Assembly (NCBI GenBank): GCA_001627925.1
Contig: LUQC01000102.1
Span: forward strand, 64,152-128,151
Direction of reading: 5' to 3'
DNA: 64,000 nt
Origin: Rhodobacteraceae bacterium REDSEA-S34_B6
GTDB lineage: Bacteria > Pseudomonadota > Alphaproteobacteria > Rhodobacterales > Rhodobacteraceae
Shown: positions 1 through 9,269 of the stretch, piece by piece
How positions within the stretch are numbered: the stretch's first letter is position 1
Layout of the letters: each line of letters starts with the position of its first letter
Notes under the pieces: model-generated
What the model was told of the DNA's origin: nothing
Databases searched by the model: none
What the model saw: the letters and a program-made list of their open reading frames with translations, nothing else
Made by a program: the position numbers and the translations under genes

Positions 1-427
1 TTTGGTACACATACTCTGTCAGCCCAGTCCACAGATGCGTCAGAGCTGTTCCTCCACGATAGGACTTATGAACGCAAGACCGTCCCAATTCCATAATTTT
101 TCTGCCCGAATTCTTTAACTTTTTTAGATCGTACTCTTCCTGTGAATAGTACTCCGCACATATTGGAAGCTTATGGTCTGGTAACAAGCGATAAACACCA
201 ACAACTCCCATATTTATTTCCCGTTTATTGTGGTCAAATAAAAGTAGATGATCAAAATATTCATCAAACTTGTCGCTTTCTAAACGAGCATTATGATCAA
301 CTAGGTCAGAAGTTGCTCCCATCTCTTCAATAAAAACCTCGTACCGTAGTCGTTGAGCTGCTTTAATTTCATTCAAATTGCGAGCGAGCCGTACCGTGAA
401 GTTATCAAAACTGTATTTGTCCCACAT
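1..427 (-). CDS. olsB: L-ornithine N-alpha-acyltransferase (OlsB-like), C-terminus cut off by the window edge
   Basis: The minus strand is open from an ATG at 427 to the window edge and gives about 142 residues. The start reads MWDKYSFDNFTVRLARNLNE, followed by AAQRLRYEVFIEEMGA and later IMELGRSCVH, which is the pattern of the GNAT-like OlsB/hemolysin family. OlsB transfers a 3-hydroxyacyl group from acyl carrier protein to ornithine, the first step of ornithine lipid synthesis at the inner membrane. An in-frame TTG lies just upstream of the ATG, so the start could be slightly earlier. The neighbour behind it is a DUF3553 gene, an order I associate with Rhodobacteraceae. The remainder, probably followed by olsA, lies outside the window. 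The family call is good; acyl specificity is inferred. Confidence 0.75.
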   Translation of the reverse strand, partial: MWDKYSFDNFTVRLARNLNEIKAAQRLRYEVFIEEMGATSDLVDHNARLESDKFDEYFDHLLLFDHNKREINMGVVGVYRLLPDHKLPICAEYYSQEEYDLKKLKNSGRKIMELGRSCVHKSYRGGTALTHLWTGLTEYVYQ

Positions 428-497
428 CAAAAATAATACATCTTTCAACTTATAGAAAGGGCGCTTAGAACTATTTATAAGCACACAATATTAGCAG

Positions 498-686
498 TCA
501 ATTTACCATTTCCAACGCAATTAAGGATCCATCGATAACTAACTTTCCCATATCTTCAAAATTCACTGTAACTTTATTGCCTATTTTTGATTGCACTTGG
601 CCGTTTCCCCACTCGGGTGCGTTTGGATTGAAAACAATGGCTCCAGGCTCTAGAAAAGGGTTTAAATCAATATTCTCTTTAACCAT
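498..686 (-). CDS. DUF3553 family small protein
   Basis: This is a 62-residue protein with the pattern PGAIVFNPNAPEWGNGQVQS followed by a short strand-rich stretch (KVTVNFEDMGKLVI). That matches the DUF3553 family, a small beta-barrel module resembling the Tudor-like C-terminal domain of PcrA/UvrD helicases. A GGAAG ribosome site sits about six bases before the ATG. The gene lies between proA and olsB on the same strand, with about 95 bases of non-coding DNA on the proA side. The function is unknown; binding to RNA polymerase or nucleic acid would be a guess from the fold. The protein seems complete. Confidence 0.75.
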   Translation of the reverse strand: MVKENIDLNPFLEPGAIVFNPNAPEWGNGQVQSKIGNKVTVNFEDMGKLVIDGSLIALEMVN

Positions 687-781
687 ATCTTGCTTCCAAA
701 CATTTTTAAGATTTCAGATCAACAAATCACGATGTAAATATAGAGCCAAAATAAAACTCATAAAAACAATTGACACTATTT

Positions 782-2038
782 TTAATCACGGACGGCACCA
801 TTACCTTCAACTAAGTATTTAAAAGAAGTTAACTGGTTTACACCCACCGGTCCTCTTGCATGCATTTTGCCAGTTGCAATCCCAATTTCGGCTCCTAAAC
901 CAAACTCCCCACCATCAGCGAACTGAGTAGACGCGTTGCACATAACTATTGCACTATCTATTTTCGAAAAGAAAAGATCTTTTGCAGAAATATCCTCAGT
1001 AATTATACAATCCGTATGACTTGAAGAATACATGGTAATATGTTGAATTGCCTCACTTATATCCTTTACCTGTTTGACAGCCATGATAGGGGCAAGATAT
1101 TCTCTCCCCCAATCGCCGTCCGTCGCTAACTTTATACCATTTATTTTAGAAAACTCTGGGCTAACTCTCAATTCAACGTCGTGCTGACCAAGTGAGTTTA
1201 TTATTTCAACACCCAATTCTTGAGATATATCTTGATGAAGTAACAGGCATTCAGCAGCACCACAGATACCGTACCTTCTTGTTTTTGCATTCAAAACAAC
1301 ATCTAAGGCCTTTTTTGCATCTGCCATCTTATCAACATAGATATGAACGACTCCCTCCAAATGGGCAAAAACAGGAACCCGAGCCTCTTCTTGAACTAAA
1401 CCAACAAGACCTTTTCCACCACGAGGCACTATAACATCGACAAATTCCGTCATGCGTAGCAAATATTTTACGGCTTCACGATCTTGAGTAGGCACCATTT
1501 GAATCGATGAGACGGGTAAGTTTGCCAGTTGCAAACCATAGAGTAGACAGTCAAAAATTGCTTTTGACGAATAAGAGCTCTCAGATCCCCCTCTAAGGAT
1601 CGTTGCGTTGCCCGCCATTAAACACAAAGCACCAGCATCTGCTGTTACATTCGGCCTACTTTCATAAATTACCCCAATAACTCCAAGGGGAGTCGTTACA
1701 CGCCTGATTTTGAGACCAGATGGCCGCTCCCATTGGCTTAAAACCTTGCCAAGTGGATCTGGTAACTCAGAGATAGCTTGAAGACTGCTTGCAATGGACT
1801 CAACGCGCGTTCTGTCTAAATATAGACGATCTAACATTGCATAGTCCAATCCTTGGTCGCGCGCATTCGACATGTCAATTTCATTTGCTGATAAAATTAA
1901 GTCGATTTGATTTGAGATAGACTTCGCACACTCTGAAACGGCCAAGGACCGCTGTTCAAACGTCGAAAAAGCAAGAGTTTCCGCAGCGGCCCTAGCCTGC
2001 GAGCCTAAAAGTTGCATTTGCTTATCAATACTAGCCAT
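782..2038 (-). CDS. proA: Gamma-glutamyl phosphate reductase (glutamate-5-semialdehyde dehydrogenase)
   Basis: ProA reduces gamma-glutamyl phosphate to glutamate-5-semialdehyde with NADPH, the second step of proline synthesis in the cytoplasm. At 418 residues it has the normal family length. Visible signatures are [20 protein letters not shown] (about residues 115-135), the glycine-rich [14 protein letters not shown] and the catalytic cysteine in [10 protein letters not shown] near residue 257. It follows proB by 14 bases on the same strand, so proB and proA are almost certainly co-transcribed, and behind obgE. The protein is intact, with no sign of transfer. Confidence 0.95.
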   Translation of the reverse strand: MASIDKQMQLLGSQARAAAETLAFSTFEQRSLAVSECAKSISNQIDLILSANEIDMSNARDQGLDYAMLDRLYLDRTRVESIASSLQAISELPDPLGKVLSQWERPSGLKIRRVTTPLGVIGVIYESRPNVTADAGALCLMAGNATILRGGSESSYSSKAIFDCLLYGLQLANLPVSSIQMVPTQDREAVKYLLRMTEFVDVIVPRGGKGLVGLVQEEARVPVFAHLEGVVHIYVDKMADAKKALDVVLNAKTRRYGICGAAECLLLHQDISQELGVEIINSLGQHDVELRVSPEFSKINGIKLATDGDWGREYLAPIMAVKQVKDISEAIQHITMYSSSHTDCIITEDISAKDLFFSKIDSAIVMCNASTQFADGGEFGLGAEIGIATGKMHARGPVGVNQLTSFKYLVEGNGAVRD

Positions 2039-2052
2039 AGAAACTTCTCCGA

Positions 2053-3162
2053 TTAAAAAGCAATATTATCGCGATGCACAATAACGCCTCGACCAGCATA
2101 TCCAAGAATTTCTTCTATTTCACTAGTCTGATGACCAATTATAGAACTCGCCTCATCACTAGAATACGCACATAATCCAAGCCCCAACACTTCACCCTTC
2201 ATATTCAAAATTGACACGGCATCACCTCTTTCAAAGTCCTTTCGCACAACTAAAACTCCAGCCGGTAAAAGGCTTTTACCAGAAAAAAGCGCATTGACCG
2301 CACCTTCATCAATTACTAATTCACCAACGGGCTTCATTGTTGATATCCATTTTTTTCGAGCCGTTTGAGGATCCTTAATCTGTGCTTTAAATAGTGTCTT
2401 TTTATTTATATTGCCCATTGAAGAAATAGGATTAGAATCTGTTCCCTTTGTAATAATCATATCGCAACCAGCAGCTGTAGCAATTTTTGCAGCTAACAAC
2501 TTAGTTTTCATACCTCCTTTTGAGACCTTCGACTTTGTATCCTCTGCCATTGCCTCAATTTCAGGAGTTATTTTTTCTATTGTAGTGTAATGATTTGCAT
2601 TTGCGTCAGTCATTGGATTACTTGAATAAAATCCATCTACATCTGACAGGAGTATAAGCAGATCAGCTCCAATAGTTACTGAGACCTGAGCCGCCAAACG
2701 ATCGTTGTCACCATACTTTATTTCATCTGTAGCCACAGTATCGTTTTCATTTACGATTGGGACAACACCCATTTCTAAAAGCGTTTCTACAGTGGCCTGA
2801 GAATTTAAATAACGCCGCCTATCTTTGCTATCTTCAAGTGTTACAAGTATCTGAGCCGTCCTAATACCATATTGCGCAAGTGCCTCCTGATAGGCTTGCG
2901 CAAGCTGAATTTGACCAACCGCAGCAGAAGCTTGTGATTGTTCCAACGAAAGTGATTTCTCCGACCAGCTGAGCACTTTTCGTCCAAGAGCAATAGAACC
3001 AGAAGATACTATTACCACTTCAAGACCTTTAGATTGCATATCCCTAATATCTTCAGACAGTGATTGTAGCCAATCAGATCTTATGGAGCCTGTTTTATCA
3101 TCCACTAACAGAGACGACCCGATTTTTACGACCACCCTCGCCGCACCATTTAAATATTCCAT
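2053..3162 (-). CDS. proB: Glutamate 5-kinase with C-terminal PUA domain
   Basis: ProB phosphorylates glutamate with ATP to gamma-glutamyl phosphate, the committed and proline-inhibited step of proline synthesis. The N-terminal amino-acid-kinase domain shows [10 protein letters not shown] near residue 10, [10 protein letters not shown] near 53, [12 protein letters not shown] and the [10 protein letters not shown] patch. The last 90 or so residues (from [12 protein letters not shown]) form a PUA domain, giving the usual two-domain length of about 370. The start overlaps the 3' end of obgE by 13 bases, consistent with translational coupling in an obgE-proB-proA operon. Confidence 0.95.
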   Translation of the reverse strand: MEYLNGAARVVVKIGSSLLVDDKTGSIRSDWLQSLSEDIRDMQSKGLEVVIVSSGSIALGRKVLSWSEKSLSLEQSQASAAVGQIQLAQAYQEALAQYGIRTAQILVTLEDSKDRRRYLNSQATVETLLEMGVVPIVNENDTVATDEIKYGDNDRLAAQVSVTIGADLLILLSDVDGFYSSNPMTDANANHYTTIEKITPEIEAMAEDTKSKVSKGGMKTKLLAAKIATAAGCDMIITKGTDSNPISSMGNINKKTLFKAQIKDPQTARKKWISTMKPVGELVIDEGAVNALFSGKSLLPAGVLVVRKDFERGDAVSILNMKGEVLGLGLCAYSSDEASSIIGHQTSEIEEILGYAGRGVIVHRDNIAF

Positions 3163-4196
3163 GGTGAGTCATCCCTTTCAGTCTTGCTCTGGATCGAATT
3201 CTCGCCGTTATCTTTAATTACGAATTTTTTAAGCTCTCGCAATACGTTTTCAACGTTCTCACCACTTACTGCTGACATTACTAAAATATCGGAATTTGAT
3301 CTTTCAGTAAATTCCTGCTCAAGAAGAAGCCTTGCCTGCTCGTCAAGAGCATCAATTTTATTCAGAACCGTAAGACGCGGCTTTGAAGTTAACTTAGCAC
3401 CGTAAGCTTCAATCTCCTTAACAATCGTATGATAATCTTTGATGGGATCGTTCGAAGTACAATCAACTAAGTGCAATAGAACAGAACACCTTTCAATATG
3501 CCCTAAAAATAAATCGCCCAAGCCACGACCGGCGTTAGCTCCCTCAATCAAACCAGGCACATCTGCCACCACAAATTCTGTTTGATCTACCCCAACCACA
3601 CCTAAATTAGGCGTTAGCGTGGTGAATGGATAATCTGCAATTTTAGGTCTTGCATTAGATGTTGCAGCTAAAAAAGTAGACTTACCTGCGTTGGGCATCC
3701 CAAGAAGACCAACGTCAGCGATTAATTTTAGACGAAGCCAGAGTATCCGCTCAACCCCTTCTTGACCAGGGTTAGATCTACGTGGAGCCTGGTTTACTGA
3801 AGTTTTAAAATGCAAATTACCGAAGCCACCATTTCCACCCTTCGCCAAAAGTACGCGCTGACCGATTTCAGTAAGATCTGCTATTATTGTTTCCTTATCT
3901 TCATCAAGTATCTCAGTTCCAACGGGAACGACTAACATTTTATCGCTCCCACTTGCTCCAGAGCGTTGCTTACCCATTCCAGACTTACCATTTTCTGCAA
4001 AGAAATGCTGCTGGTATCGAAAATCGATCAAGGTGTTTAGACCGTCGGCTGCCTGCGCCCAGACCGAACCACCGCGTCCGCCATCGCCCCCATCCGGGCC
4101 ACCATATTCAATAAATTTCTCACGCCTAAAACTTATCGCTCCAGCGCCTCCCGACCCTGATCTAATAAATACTTTTGCTAAATCTAGAAATTTCAT
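3150..4196 (-). CDS. obgE: GTPase ObgE/CgtA
   Basis: This essential GTPase is associated with the 50S subunit and acts in ribosome assembly and stress control. The N-terminal glycine-rich Obg fold (about residues 1-158, with [15 protein letters not shown] and [13 protein letters not shown]) is followed by the G domain: G1 GMPNAGKST near residue 167, G3 DVPGLIEGA and G4 NKID. At 348 residues it lacks the extra C-terminal OCT domain of Gram-positive Obg, as is normal for alphaproteobacteria. It lies upstream of proB with overlapping ends. The ribosomal genes rpmA and rplU further upstream complete the common L21-L27-Obg neighbourhood, here interrupted by a LysE gene. Confidence 0.95.
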   Translation of the reverse strand: MKFLDLAKVFIRSGSGGAGAISFRREKFIEYGGPDGGDGGRGGSVWAQAADGLNTLIDFRYQQHFFAENGKSGMGKQRSGASGSDKMLVVPVGTEILDEDKETIIADLTEIGQRVLLAKGGNGGFGNLHFKTSVNQAPRRSNPGQEGVERILWLRLKLIADVGLLGMPNAGKSTFLAATSNARPKIADYPFTTLTPNLGVVGVDQTEFVVADVPGLIEGANAGRGLGDLFLGHIERCSVLLHLVDCTSNDPIKDYHTIVKEIEAYGAKLTSKPRLTVLNKIDALDEQARLLLEQEFTERSNSDILVMSAVSGENVENVLRELKKFVIKDNGENSIQSKTERDDSPWNI

Positions 4197-4331
4197 TCCC
4201 TAAAAACTCTTTTAGTAATTGACACGAGCAGTAGCGACTTTGCCTTAAATGCTCAAGATCTCGATCAGATAAACTTGGCAAAGAGATTTAGCTGTAAATT
4301 CGTGTAGCCATTTGTGACTAAGTTTTATATT

Positions 4332-4919
4332 TCAAGCAATTAGAGCCATCAAAACAAAAATAACAGTTACCAAAGCTAAAAACCACATAAAGAAACGTTC
4401 GTATTTTTTTCCAGCAATAAGCGTCGCGATACGATCTCCAAATAACGTCCATATTGGATGACAAATGATCTGAATAATTAATAGACAAAACGCGATGTAC
4501 AGTGTGGCAAAGAAGGTGGGCGTATCGCTATCTATAAAATTTGTAAAACCAGCGAGGATCATTGCCCATGCCTTAGGATTAAGTGGGTGAACCAAGACCC
4601 CAGCCCAAAAGCCAGGTACTTCTGCTGAAGCCTCATTATATGTCAAACGCATATTTGCGACGCGCCACGCCAACCAAATAATATACGTCGCAGACAAAAA
4701 TTTTAAAATCGTGAAAAGAATTGGTACGTGAGCAGCAAACTCCATAATACCGTATCCAATTGGCCATATAATTAGTTGCTTACCTAAAATTACTCCAACC
4801 ACAAAAGGAAGCGCCGCCTTGAAGCCAAAGCGTGCACCAGTCGCCATCATAGCCATATTTGCCGGGCCAGGAGTAGCAACCTGCGACAACGCAAAAGGTA
4901 TAAAAGATAAGTTAATCAT
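4332..4919 (-). CDS. LysE family amino-acid exporter
   Basis: This 195-residue integral membrane protein begins with the LysE/RhtB signature: SQVATPGPANMAMMATGARF near residues 12-31, then a glycine-rich first loop. I count five to six hydrophobic segments. The NPKAWAM motif near residue 113 is characteristic of the family. Members export amino acids or related small metabolites driven by the proton gradient; the substrate cannot be read from sequence. It sits between rpmA and obgE on the same strand, but a strong terminator (4945-4970) separates it from rpmA. It probably has its own promoter in the gap. Confidence 0.85.
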   Translation of the reverse strand: MINLSFIPFALSQVATPGPANMAMMATGARFGFKAALPFVVGVILGKQLIIWPIGYGIMEFAAHVPILFTILKFLSATYIIWLAWRVANMRLTYNEASAEVPGFWAGVLVHPLNPKAWAMILAGFTNFIDSDTPTFFATLYIAFCLLIIQIICHPIWTLFGDRIATLIAGKKYERFFMWFLALVTVIFVLMALIA

Positions 4920-4944
4920 AATATTGTTCGCGCAAATTTAAATC

Positions 4945-4970
4945 AAAAGGGATCGGGGTTAGCCGATCCC
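4945..4970 (-). terminator. Rho-independent terminator after rpmA
   Basis: On the minus strand GGGATCGG and CCGATCCC form a perfect 8-bp stem with a 6-base loop, followed by TTTTGATTT. It lies 25 bases past the rpmA stop and closes the rplU-rpmA transcript before the LysE gene. Confidence 0.8.
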
Positions 4971-4994
4971 AAAATGCACTCGTTAGTTGGACTA

Positions 4995-5264
4995 CTATTC
5001 AGCTGCTTCAGCGACCGGCAAAACTGATATAAAGGTCCTACCCTTCAAGCCTTTTTTGAATTGAACTTTGCCCTCGGCAGTTGCAAAAATAGTATGATCT
5101 TTACCCATGCCAACACCTTCTCCAGGAAACATTTTTGTTCCGCGTTGTCTCACAATGATATTACCCGCGACAACCTTTTGACCGCCAAATATTTTTACAC
5201 CTAACCGGCGACCGGCTGAGTCTCGACCATTACGTGACGAACCACCTGCTTTTTTATGAGCCAT
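4995..5264 (-). CDS. rpmA: 50S ribosomal protein L27
   Basis: This is an 89-residue protein with the standard L27 start [20 protein letters not shown], then [20 protein letters not shown] and the HTIFA motif. L27 reaches toward the peptidyl-transferase centre of the large subunit. The N-terminus has no removable extension of the Firmicutes type. It follows rplU by 14 bases in the normal L21-L27 operon and is closed by a rho-independent terminator. Confidence 0.97.
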   Translation of the reverse strand: MAHKKAGGSSRNGRDSAGRRLGVKIFGGQKVVAGNIIVRQRGTKMFPGEGVGMGKDHTIFATAEGKVQFKKGLKGRTFISVLPVAEAAE

Positions 5265-5278
5265 TTCTATCCGTCCTC

Positions 5279-5989
5279 CTACTTAGACAATTTCTTTGCC
5301 TGCTTAACCCAACCCTCTTTATCTATCTTTCCTTTTAAAGAGAGCGTTTCATCAATAGCAGTTACGTCTTTAGCTGTCCACGCAGCTATTTGCGAAAATG
5401 CTCTTATACCTGCTGCGTTAAGCTTCTTCTCAAGCGCAGGACCTACTCCAGACAATTCTTTTAGATCATCTATTTTTGTTTTGGGAGCAGCTTTTGACTT
5501 TTCATCATTCTTTGCTTTTGGACTGGTTTTTGGCACAGCCTTTTTCTGTTCTTTTTCAGTTTTAGCGGCCTCTTTTGCTTTTGGTTTAGTTTGTAGCGGA
5601 GCCTTTTCCATTTCATCAGCGCCCAAACGCGCCCCTATTGCAGACTTTACTCCAGATTTTTCAGCACCTGACGCTAAAATGTCAGTGATACGCACCAGCG
5701 TTAAGTGTTGTCGATGACCGCGTGTTCTTTGTGAGCCATGTTTTCTACGGCGCTTCACGAACTTAATCGTTTTAGCGCTTTTTATTTGATCAATAACATC
5801 CGCCTGCACAGCAGCACCATTAACAAGAGGCGTTCCCACCACCGTTTTATCTCCGCCGAGCAACATAATTTCATTAAACTGTATTTTGTCTCCTGCGTGC
5901 GCAGCAAGCTTCTCGAGCTTGAGCATATCACCGGCCTGAACCTTATACTGTTTACCACCTGTCTTTATTACAGCAAACAATTTTATCAT
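5279..5989 (-). CDS. rplU: 50S ribosomal protein L21 with C-terminal helix-hairpin-helix extension
   Basis: Residues 1-103 are ordinary L21 ([17 protein letters not shown], then [20 protein letters not shown]), a 23S rRNA-binding protein. The remaining 130 residues form a lysine/alanine-rich linker and then a helix-hairpin-helix-like module ([20 protein letters not shown] near 180-199). I have seen such long L21 forms in Rhodobacterales; typical L21 is about 103 residues. Start choice is open: the ATG at 5989 directly abuts the AAGG ribosome site, while an in-frame TTG at 5980 lies nine bases downstream of it and gives the usual MFAVIKTGG start. Confidence 0.93.
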   Translation of the reverse strand: MIKLFAVIKTGGKQYKVQAGDMLKLEKLAAHAGDKIQFNEIMLLGGDKTVVGTPLVNGAAVQADVIDQIKSAKTIKFVKRRRKHGSQRTRGHRQHLTLVRITDILASGAEKSGVKSAIGARLGADEMEKAPLQTKPKAKEAAKTEKEQKKAVPKTSPKAKNDEKSKAAPKTKIDDLKELSGVGPALEKKLNAAGIRAFSQIAAWTAKDVTAIDETLSLKGKIDKEGWVKQAKKLSK

Positions 5990-6100
5990 CCTTTTCTTCG
6001 CGTCATTCGGCCTTCTTCTATAGAATGTTTACAACTATTGTTGTGCCTAAAACTGCGCGCCCTTCGGCGTTGTTAATCGGCAATTTTGCCGACCCATGCG

Positions 6101-6128
6101 CTATTACAGTAATACAAGACGAAGTCAA
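6101..6128 (-). promoter_or_regulatory. Possible promoter of rplU-rpmA
   Basis: The minus strand has TTGACT (6123-6128), a 16-base spacer and TAATAG (6101-6106), a good -35 with a weak -10. It would give a leader of about 100 bases before rplU. The leader contains a short CGGCA/TGCCG hairpin at 6078-6091. Confidence 0.35.
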
Positions 6129-6149
6129 CACTTCGAAAATTATTTTAAA

Positions 6150-6977
6150 TCATAAATCCTCAGATTTCATGAATTCTCCCAGTATACTTGCAAGTCGCTG
6201 AGACTGATCCTTCGCCATCTCATTGTAAACTGAAAAAAGAGCTTTATTTAGTACTATACCAAGTTCTGATTTTGAAAAGTCACTGTAATCGCTGAACTCT
6301 TTATCGCTCATAGGCATGTACGCCATGTGAGAAAAAGCCATTAGCCACTCCAGTATTTCACTTTTAAGTTTTTCTTCATCGTTAGTAATTAATTCTATCA
6401 TCTCTTGTTTACTGAGTTCAATTACACCAAGCTTTGAAAGCTCATACATAAAAGCAAACTGAGCGGCATATGCACCAATTAAATTTTGTTCAACAAGCTC
6501 CAACGTCCTAATAACAGACTCTATTTCATCGAGACGTTTGTTTTTTGATTTCACAGCTTCTTTGAGTTTTATTTTTGCCATTTCTTCTATATGCGCATCA
6601 GAAATAGCTATTCTAGCGCTCACTTCCAATTCTGAAGCAACTTTCCCTAAAGGCTTTTGATAAAACAGTAATATTTTATTTGCATCTGGGATGGATAAGT
6701 TTTGAGTTAAGAGACGCTTGAAATCTCTTTCCATCCTCTCCAGTTGATAAACAGATTTTGCTTGAGCCACGAAACGATCTACAGAATTTGGAGGCAGATA
6801 AGCTTCACCAGTACCCTCAGCATCTTGTATGCCCTCTAAACGAATAATTTCATTTATCCTGTCCATGTGAAGTGCATCATAGAGGTCTGAAATAACATCG
6901 GCTTTACCGTAGCTGGCACATAAACTTATAATCAGAAAATTCCGAACTAGACGCAAAAAATACATTTCATAACCCAT
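6150..6977 (-). CDS. Probable periplasmic protein of the DUF2059 type
   Basis: The frame opens at a TTG (6989), but ATG codons at 6977 and 6965 are more likely; both leave a signal peptide (MYFLRLVRNFLIISLCASYGKA) with a cleavage site before DVISDLYDAL. The mature part, about 250 residues, is helical and charged, and resembles the DUF2059 proteins often found upstream of rplU in roseobacters. No catalytic motif is visible. It is transcribed toward rplU, but the possible rplU promoter lies between them. The function is unknown; export is inferred from the signal sequence. No clear ribosome site settles the start. Confidence 0.6.
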   Translation of the reverse strand: MGYEMYFLRLVRNFLIISLCASYGKADVISDLYDALHMDRINEIIRLEGIQDAEGTGEAYLPPNSVDRFVAQAKSVYQLERMERDFKRLLTQNLSIPDANKILLFYQKPLGKVASELEVSARIAISDAHIEEMAKIKLKEAVKSKNKRLDEIESVIRTLELVEQNLIGAYAAQFAFMYELSKLGVIELSKQEMIELITNDEEKLKSEILEWLMAFSHMAYMPMSDKEFSDYSDFSKSELGIVLNKALFSVYNEMAKDQSQRLASILGEFMKSEDL

Positions 6978-7319
6978 GGCGGACCGCAATCAATCAGGAA
7001 GTAAAAACACAGAACGAAAAAGCATGGAAGCTACTTTGCCAAATTAATTTTACAATAGTTGCAACTTTAACAGTAAAAATGGGAATTATCGACTTAGATT
7101 AGGTCTTTGAATAAAAACGACATTGGTCGTAATTGGGATAGATCGCTGCAACAATAAATGTTTCAATTTTAATTGTTAAATAAGGTCAAGTTTTGTGCAG
7201 AATCAAAGGTCCAAAATATATTTGGTGATTATCACGATCGGGGCAAATCGCGGGAGAGCCGCTAGAGGCAGACCGTCATAGCTAAGTTTCTTGAAAATTT
7301 ATTAATAAGGATCTTGAAA
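6978..7319. other. Divergent intergenic region between the DUF2059 gene and the first mttB homologue
   Basis: About 340 bases hold no gene. The left two thirds are AT-rich. Visible elements are a short hairpin ACGAC-ATTG-GTCGT (7118-7131), an 11-base palindrome GTGATTATCAC (7225-7235) and a GC-richer stretch right after it (about 7236-7283). The ribosome site TAAGGA (7306-7311) serves the ATG at 7320. Confidence 0.5.
7225..7283 (+). promoter_or_regulatory. Possible operator plus structured 5' leader of the mttB homologue
   Basis: The palindrome GTGAT-T-ATCAC (7225-7235) could be a repressor or activator site. Directly downstream, GCGG-GAGAG-CCGC can form a hairpin, and flanking GATCGG and CCGTC can pair with one bulge, giving a small closed structure just upstream of the ribosome site. 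I could not match it to any riboswitch class I know. Reading it as an RNA element is inference. Confidence 0.25.
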
Positions 7320-8858
7320 ATGACAGACAAAAATAGCCGCCGGTCGGGTGGTAGAAATGCACGGCGAGCAGCAAGAGCGGCCCCTCTTTCAAAAGAATTA
7401 CAACCCGTAAGAGCGGGCATGGAAAGTAACAAATACAGACCATTAACTGAGGCTGGTGAGAAGCGAATTCATTCTGCCGCATTGGATGCGCTGGAAACTA
7501 TCGGCCTGGGAGATGTGCCCGAAAGCGGCAAAGAGATTATGTTGAAGGCAGGTGCGACTTTTGGAGATGACGGGCGGATTCGATTTCCTCGAAGTCTCGT
7601 AGAAGATATGCTTTCAATTGCGAAGCGAGATATCATTCTGTTTGGAAGGGACTCTGCCTACGATCTAGACTTAACAGGCACTAGAGTTCACTATGGAACA
7701 GCTGGTGCTGCTGTACACTTAGTCGATTTAGAAAGTAAAAACTACCGAGATAGTACAATACAAGATTTACATGACGCTGCACGAATAGCTCACGAACTCG
7801 ATAATATTCATTTCGTTCAAAGGCCGATGGTCGCGCGTGATATCGTTGATAACAAGGAAATGGACTTAAATACTGTGTATGCCTGTTGTACTGGCACGAC
7901 AAAACATGTTGGGACATCATTTACAGAGCCAGATTATGCTAGAGATGCTCTTGAAATGCTGTTTATGATGGCTGGTGGAGAAAAAAAATGGCGAGAACGG
8001 CCATTTGTTTCTAATTCAAATTGTTTTGTTGTACCGCCTATGAAATTTGCAACGGAGAGTTGTAAAGTCATGGAAGAATGTATCAAGGGCGGTATGCCAG
8101 TTCTTCTTTTGTCGGCAGGACAAGCTGGCGCGACCGCACCTGCGCCAATTGCTGGTGCGATAGTTCAGGCCGTTGCAGAGTGTTTAGCTGGGCTTGTTTA
8201 TGTAAATTCAATAGCTCCAGGCTTCCCAGCGATTTTTGGAACATGGCCCTTCGTGTCGGATTTAAGAACAGGAGCGATGTCGGGTGGAAGTGGAGAACAG
8301 GCCTTGCTTAGCGCGGGCTGCGCCCAGATGCATAGATTCTACAATCTGCCAGGTGGCGCTGCTGCCGGTATAGCGGATGCAAAACTGCCTGATATGCAAG
8401 CTGGTTGGGAGCAGGCAACTTCCAATGTTATGGCTGGTCTTTCAGGCCTGAACATGGTTTACGAAGCAGCTGGAATGCACGCATCTTTATTGGGTTTCTG
8501 TCTAGAAAGTTTAATTTTAGGTAATGACATTATAGGTCAAGCTCTTAGATGTGTTCGAGGCATTGAAGTCACAGAAGACACTGTCAGCTTGGATGTTATC
8601 CGCGCGACCTGTCTTGATGGTCCGGGACATTATCTAGGCTCAGAACAGACATTAAACCTAATGCAAACCGAATATATATACCCAGATTTAGGTGACAGAA
8701 CATCACCAAAGGAGTGGCTGGAACTTGGAAAACCGGATTTACTGGAGAAAGCAATTATAAAAAAGAACGAAATTTTAAGTAAAAATTCACCAGGCGCATT
8801 AGATGCGGGCACTGACAGTAAAATTCGGTCAGCATTTAATATTCATTTACAAATTTAG
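7320..8858 (+). CDS. MttB superfamily methyltransferase (non-pyrrolysine trimethylamine methyltransferase homologue)
   Basis: The start at ATG 7320 is chosen because TAAGGA lies eight bases upstream; a TTG six bases earlier is too close. The product has 512 residues, with a basic N-terminus (RRSGGRNARRAARAA), ALETIGLGDVPE near 55, the AGLVYVNSIAPGFPAIFG segment and MSGGSGEQALLSAG typical of MttB proteins. No in-frame TAG occurs, so this is a homologue without pyrrolysine. Such enzymes (for example MtgB for glycine betaine) pass a methyl group from a quaternary amine to a corrinoid protein. The substrate is unknown and no corrinoid protein is encoded nearby. An SMR exporter remnant follows after 38 bases. 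It is a paralogue of the protein at 59665-61164. Confidence 0.88.
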   Translation: MTDKNSRRSGGRNARRAARAAPLSKELQPVRAGMESNKYRPLTEAGEKRIHSAALDALETIGLGDVPESGKEIMLKAGATFGDDGRIRFPRSLVEDMLSIAKRDIILFGRDSAYDLDLTGTRVHYGTAGAAVHLVDLESKNYRDSTIQDLHDAARIAHELDNIHFVQRPMVARDIVDNKEMDLNTVYACCTGTTKHVGTSFTEPDYARDALEMLFMMAGGEKKWRERPFVSNSNCFVVPPMKFATESCKVMEECIKGGMPVLLLSAGQAGATAPAPIAGAIVQAVAECLAGLVYVNSIAPGFPAIFGTWPFVSDLRTGAMSGGSGEQALLSAGCAQMHRFYNLPGGAAAGIADAKLPDMQAGWEQATSNVMAGLSGLNMVYEAAGMHASLLGFCLESLILGNDIIGQALRCVRGIEVTEDTVSLDVIRATCLDGPGHYLGSEQTLNLMQTEYIYPDLGDRTSPKEWLELGKPDLLEKAIIKKNEILSKNSPGALDAGTDSKIRSAFNIHLQI

Positions 8859-8896
8859 TAAGTCGAATTAGGGTAAACCTTTAATTTGGAGGGCGG

Positions 8897-9226
8897 ATGA
8901 AGTACTTAGTCCTTGTAGCGGCAGTACTTTCTGAAACAATTGGAACTTCAGCACTTTAGGCCAGCAATCAATTTACGAAATTTTGGCCAAGTGTTACAGT
9001 AGTCATTTCCTATGCATTGGCATTTTATTTTTTATCAATAACATTAAAATACTTACCAGTTGGTATCGCTTATGCACTTTGGGCTGGTTTGGGAATAATC
9101 TTTATTACAATAGTCGGATTAGTCGTGTTTGGGCAAAAACTAGACAGTGCTGCGATCATTGGACTTACAATGATCATTTTGGGAATTGTGGTAATTCACC
9201 TTTTTTCCTCAACATCCTCACATTAA
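8897..9226 (+). pseudogene. SMR-family (EmrE/Qac type) exporter interrupted by an amber codon
   Basis: A strong ribosome site (GGAGGG) precedes ATG 8897. The frame reads MKYLVLVAAVLSETIGTSAL, then TAG at 8957-8959, then continues in the same frame to TAA at 9224-9226. Read through, it is a normal 110-codon small multidrug resistance protein with four membrane segments, the conserved glutamate in SETIG and the Qac-type motif LPVGIAYALWAGLGI. The stop replaces a residue in the first helix region, near the Lys of the family. Everything else is intact, so the lesion is recent, a sequence error, or suppressed. Related pumps export quaternary ammonium compounds, which would suit its place behind an MttB gene. 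Confidence 0.8.
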
Positions 9227-9269
9227 CGGGTGGTATTTCTATAAAAATCAATATAGGTGGCCCTAAAAT

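Noticed and set aside
142-333. Small plus-strand ORF at the window start
   Set aside because: It is the shadow of the OlsB-like gene, which reads well on the minus strand with clear family motifs.
7236-7283. Glycine riboswitch upstream of the mttB homologue (GGGAGAG and GGGGCAA strings present)
   Set aside because: The strings are in the wrong order and the core GCCGAAGGGGCAA-type segment after the GGAGAG is missing.
8957-8959. TAG in the SMR gene as a pyrrolysine codon, given the MttB genes nearby
   Set aside because: TAG also ends other genes here (for example the mttB homologue at 8858), both MttB homologues lack an internal TAG, and no pyl genes are present. A mutation or error is simpler.
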